NCBI GenBank assembly: GCA_905214605.1
Contig: CAJMMY010000066.1
Span: 1 to 6,253 of the forward strand
Source: an uncultured bacterium
GTDB lineage: Bacteria; Bacillota_A; Clostridia; Oscillospirales; Oscillospiraceae
Length of the DNA stretch: 6,253 bases
Direction of reading: 5' to 3'
Shown here: positions 5,288-6,253 of the stretch, piece after piece
Layout: each line of letters begins with the position of its first letter
Numbering within the stretch: position 1 is the first letter of the stretch
Made by a program: the position numbers and the translations under genes
The notes under the pieces: model-generated
The model's input: only the letters and a program-made list of their open reading frames with translations
Databases searched by the model: none
Told to the model about the DNA's origin: nothing

Positions 5288-6160
5288 ATGGACCAAAAAC
5301 TGGAAACATTTCTGACGGTTTGTCAGACCATGCATTACGGACGGGCGGCAGAGCAGCTGCATTTGTCTCAACCGGCGGTGAGCAAGCACATTCAAGCGCT
5401 GGAAAATCAATATGCCGTGCAGCTGTTCACTTACAGCGGCCGCCGTTTGGAAAAGACCCGGGCGGGGGCGCTGTTGGAGCAATATGCCATTTCCCTGCGC
5501 TACAATGAGACGCAGCTGCTCCAATCCCTCCACCCCGCGCCGGAAAACCGTCTGCGCATCGGCGCCACAAAGTCCATCGGCGATTATATTCTCCTGCCGG
5601 AAATTCGCCGGTTTCTTGCCCAGCCGAACAATCAACTGGAATTTTTGGTGGATAACACCGCCCATCTTCTGGCACATTTGGAGGCCGGTGCGCTGGACTT
5701 CGTAATTCTGGAGGGCATTTTCGACAAGCAGCGCTATGACCATTTCCTGCTGCGTATGGAGCCGTACATCGGCATCTGCCCGGCGGGGCACCCCTTTGAC
5801 GGGCGGCAAATTTCCACGGAAGAGCTGTTTTCTCAGCGGCTGATTCTCCGGGAAAAGGGCTCCGGCACCCGAAACATTCTGGAGCAGGGCTTGGCGCAGC
5901 TTGGCTATGGCACAGACGCGTTTGCCGGCTGTATCTGCATCAGCTCTTTTAAACTCATTCGGGAATTGGTCCGCAGCGGCTGCGGCATCAGCTTTTTGTA
6001 TCTGGCAGTTGTCAAAAACGACCCACAATTCGGACATTTCTCCTGCCCGCCCCTCACCGGAGCCCATGAGCTGAATGTTGTGTTTTTGAAACACACCGAC
6101 GCCGGGCAGCGGGCCAAAAAATTTCTGGAGCCCAATGGGGTGCGCGCCGGGTGGCTGTAA
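5288..6160 (+). CDS. LysR-type transcriptional regulator, YeiE/CysL-like
   Basis: A 290-residue regulator of normal LysR length. The N-terminal winged helix-turn-helix covers about residues 3-60, with RAAEQLHLSQPAVSKHIQAL (19-38) as the signature. The linker helix runs to about 87. The effector-binding domain starts RLRIGATKSIGDYILLPEI (88-106), a form typical of the CysL/YeiE/CbbR branch, and includes LREKGSGTRNILE, also seen in that branch. Slight departures in the wing are LFTYSGRRLEKT where LFxRxGRxVxLT is usual. The ATG at 5288 is supported by GAGGG at 5279-5283, 4 nt upstream, a rather short gap. Its divergent neighbour is a YeiH-type exporter, as for yeiE in E. coli, so it probably controls that gene and itself. 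The effector could be a sulfur oxyanion such as sulfite, by analogy with YeiE; this is inference. Confidence 0.93.
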   Translation: MDQKLETFLTVCQTMHYGRAAEQLHLSQPAVSKHIQALENQYAVQLFTYSGRRLEKTRAGALLEQYAISLRYNETQLLQSLHPAPENRLRIGATKSIGDYILLPEIRRFLAQPNNQLEFLVDNTAHLLAHLEAGALDFVILEGIFDKQRYDHFLLRMEPYIGICPAGHPFDGRQISTEELFSQRLILREKGSGTRNILEQGLAQLGYGTDAFAGCICISSFKLIRELVRSGCGISFLYLAVVKNDPQFGHFSCPPLTGAHELNVVFLKHTDAGQRAKKFLEPNGVRAGWL

Positions 6161-6164
6161 CTAT

Positions 6165-6239
6165 TTTTCCGAAAAGACAAAAACTCCGGCAGAAAAATTC
6201 TGTCGGAGTCATTTGTATTTGCATTTCGATTTCGGAAAA
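6165..6239. repeat. 10-bp inverted repeat around the lysR terminator
   Basis: TTTTCCGAAA (6165-6174) and its exact reverse complement TTTCGGAAAA (6230-6239) flank the terminator hairpin. Together they could form an outer stem closing a larger cruciform-like structure. The function is unknown. The rest of the right edge, 6240-6253, is A-rich with no gene seen. Confidence 0.5.
6183..6216 (+). terminator. Rho-independent terminator after lysR
   Basis: Arms ACTCCGGCAGAA (6183-6194) and TTCTGTCGGAGT (6198-6209) pair over 12 bp with one G-T wobble and an AAA loop. The tail CATTTGTATTT is T-rich but interrupted. The hairpin starts 22 nt past the lysR stop. An A-run also precedes it, so it may work weakly in the other direction for an unseen convergent gene to the right. 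Confidence 0.8.
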
Positions 6240-6253
6240 CAAAAAAAGAAGTA

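Noticed and set aside
4465..5508. Plus-strand open frame (347 codons) antisense to yeiH and running into lysR
   Set aside because: Its product is rich in His, Arg, Gln and Asn with no fold signature, and it overlaps two well-supported genes and the regulatory gap.
5270..6094. Minus-strand open frame (274 codons) opposite lysR
   Set aside because: The plus strand encodes a full-length LysR regulator with proper start and terminator; the antisense frame shows no domain or ribosome site.
1..6253. CRISPR array, insertion sequence, integrase, toxin-antitoxin or phage-defence genes
   Set aside because: No regularly spaced repeats, transposase-like products, tRNA-like structures or defence domains were seen; all substantial coding space belongs to the seven listed genes.

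Overview
The window looks like ordinary chromosomal DNA from a low-to-moderate GC Gram-positive bacterium, probably a gut Clostridia member (Oscillospiraceae/Ruminococcaceae-like). This is an inference. It rests on strong GGAGG-type ribosome binding sites, tight Rho-independent hairpins between convergent genes, the style of the encoded proteins, and GC-rich third codon positions. No mobile element, CRISPR array, tRNA or rRNA was seen.

Layout: six complete genes and one gene cut by the left edge fill the window, with short gaps. (1) Positions 1-1639, plus strand: the C-terminal ~321 residues of a ROK/ASKHA-type sugar-kinase-like protein, followed after 4 nt by an SGNH esterase resembling the MsAcT acyltransferase/esterase group. 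A bidirectional terminator closes this unit. (2) 1712-2380, minus strand: a YesL-like DUF624 membrane protein. It is transcribed divergently from (3) 2521-4085, plus strand: a TatD-type metal-dependent hydrolase whose stop codon overlaps the start of a PTP-superfamily tyrosine phosphatase. A second bidirectional terminator follows. (4) 4135-5175, minus strand: a YeiH-family putative sulfate/anion exporter. It is divergent from (5) 5288-6160, plus strand: a LysR-type regulator. The 112-bp gap between them holds several inverted and direct repeats that are good operator candidates. A terminator hairpin ends the lysR gene.

How the genes work together: the kinase-like protein and the esterase are almost certainly co-transcribed and may act on a shared (acylated?) carbohydrate, but no substrate can be read from the sequence. 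TatD and the phosphatase are translationally coupled, an unusual pairing. The lysR-yeiH pair mirrors the yeiE-yeiH arrangement of E. coli, so the regulator most likely controls the exporter and itself.

No convincing new biological system was found. The most useful leads are the lysR-yeiH operator architecture, the TatD with both histidines of its GxHPH-like motif replaced by glutamine, the phosphatase P-loop carrying a second cysteine, and the ROK-like protein with a degraded zinc motif.
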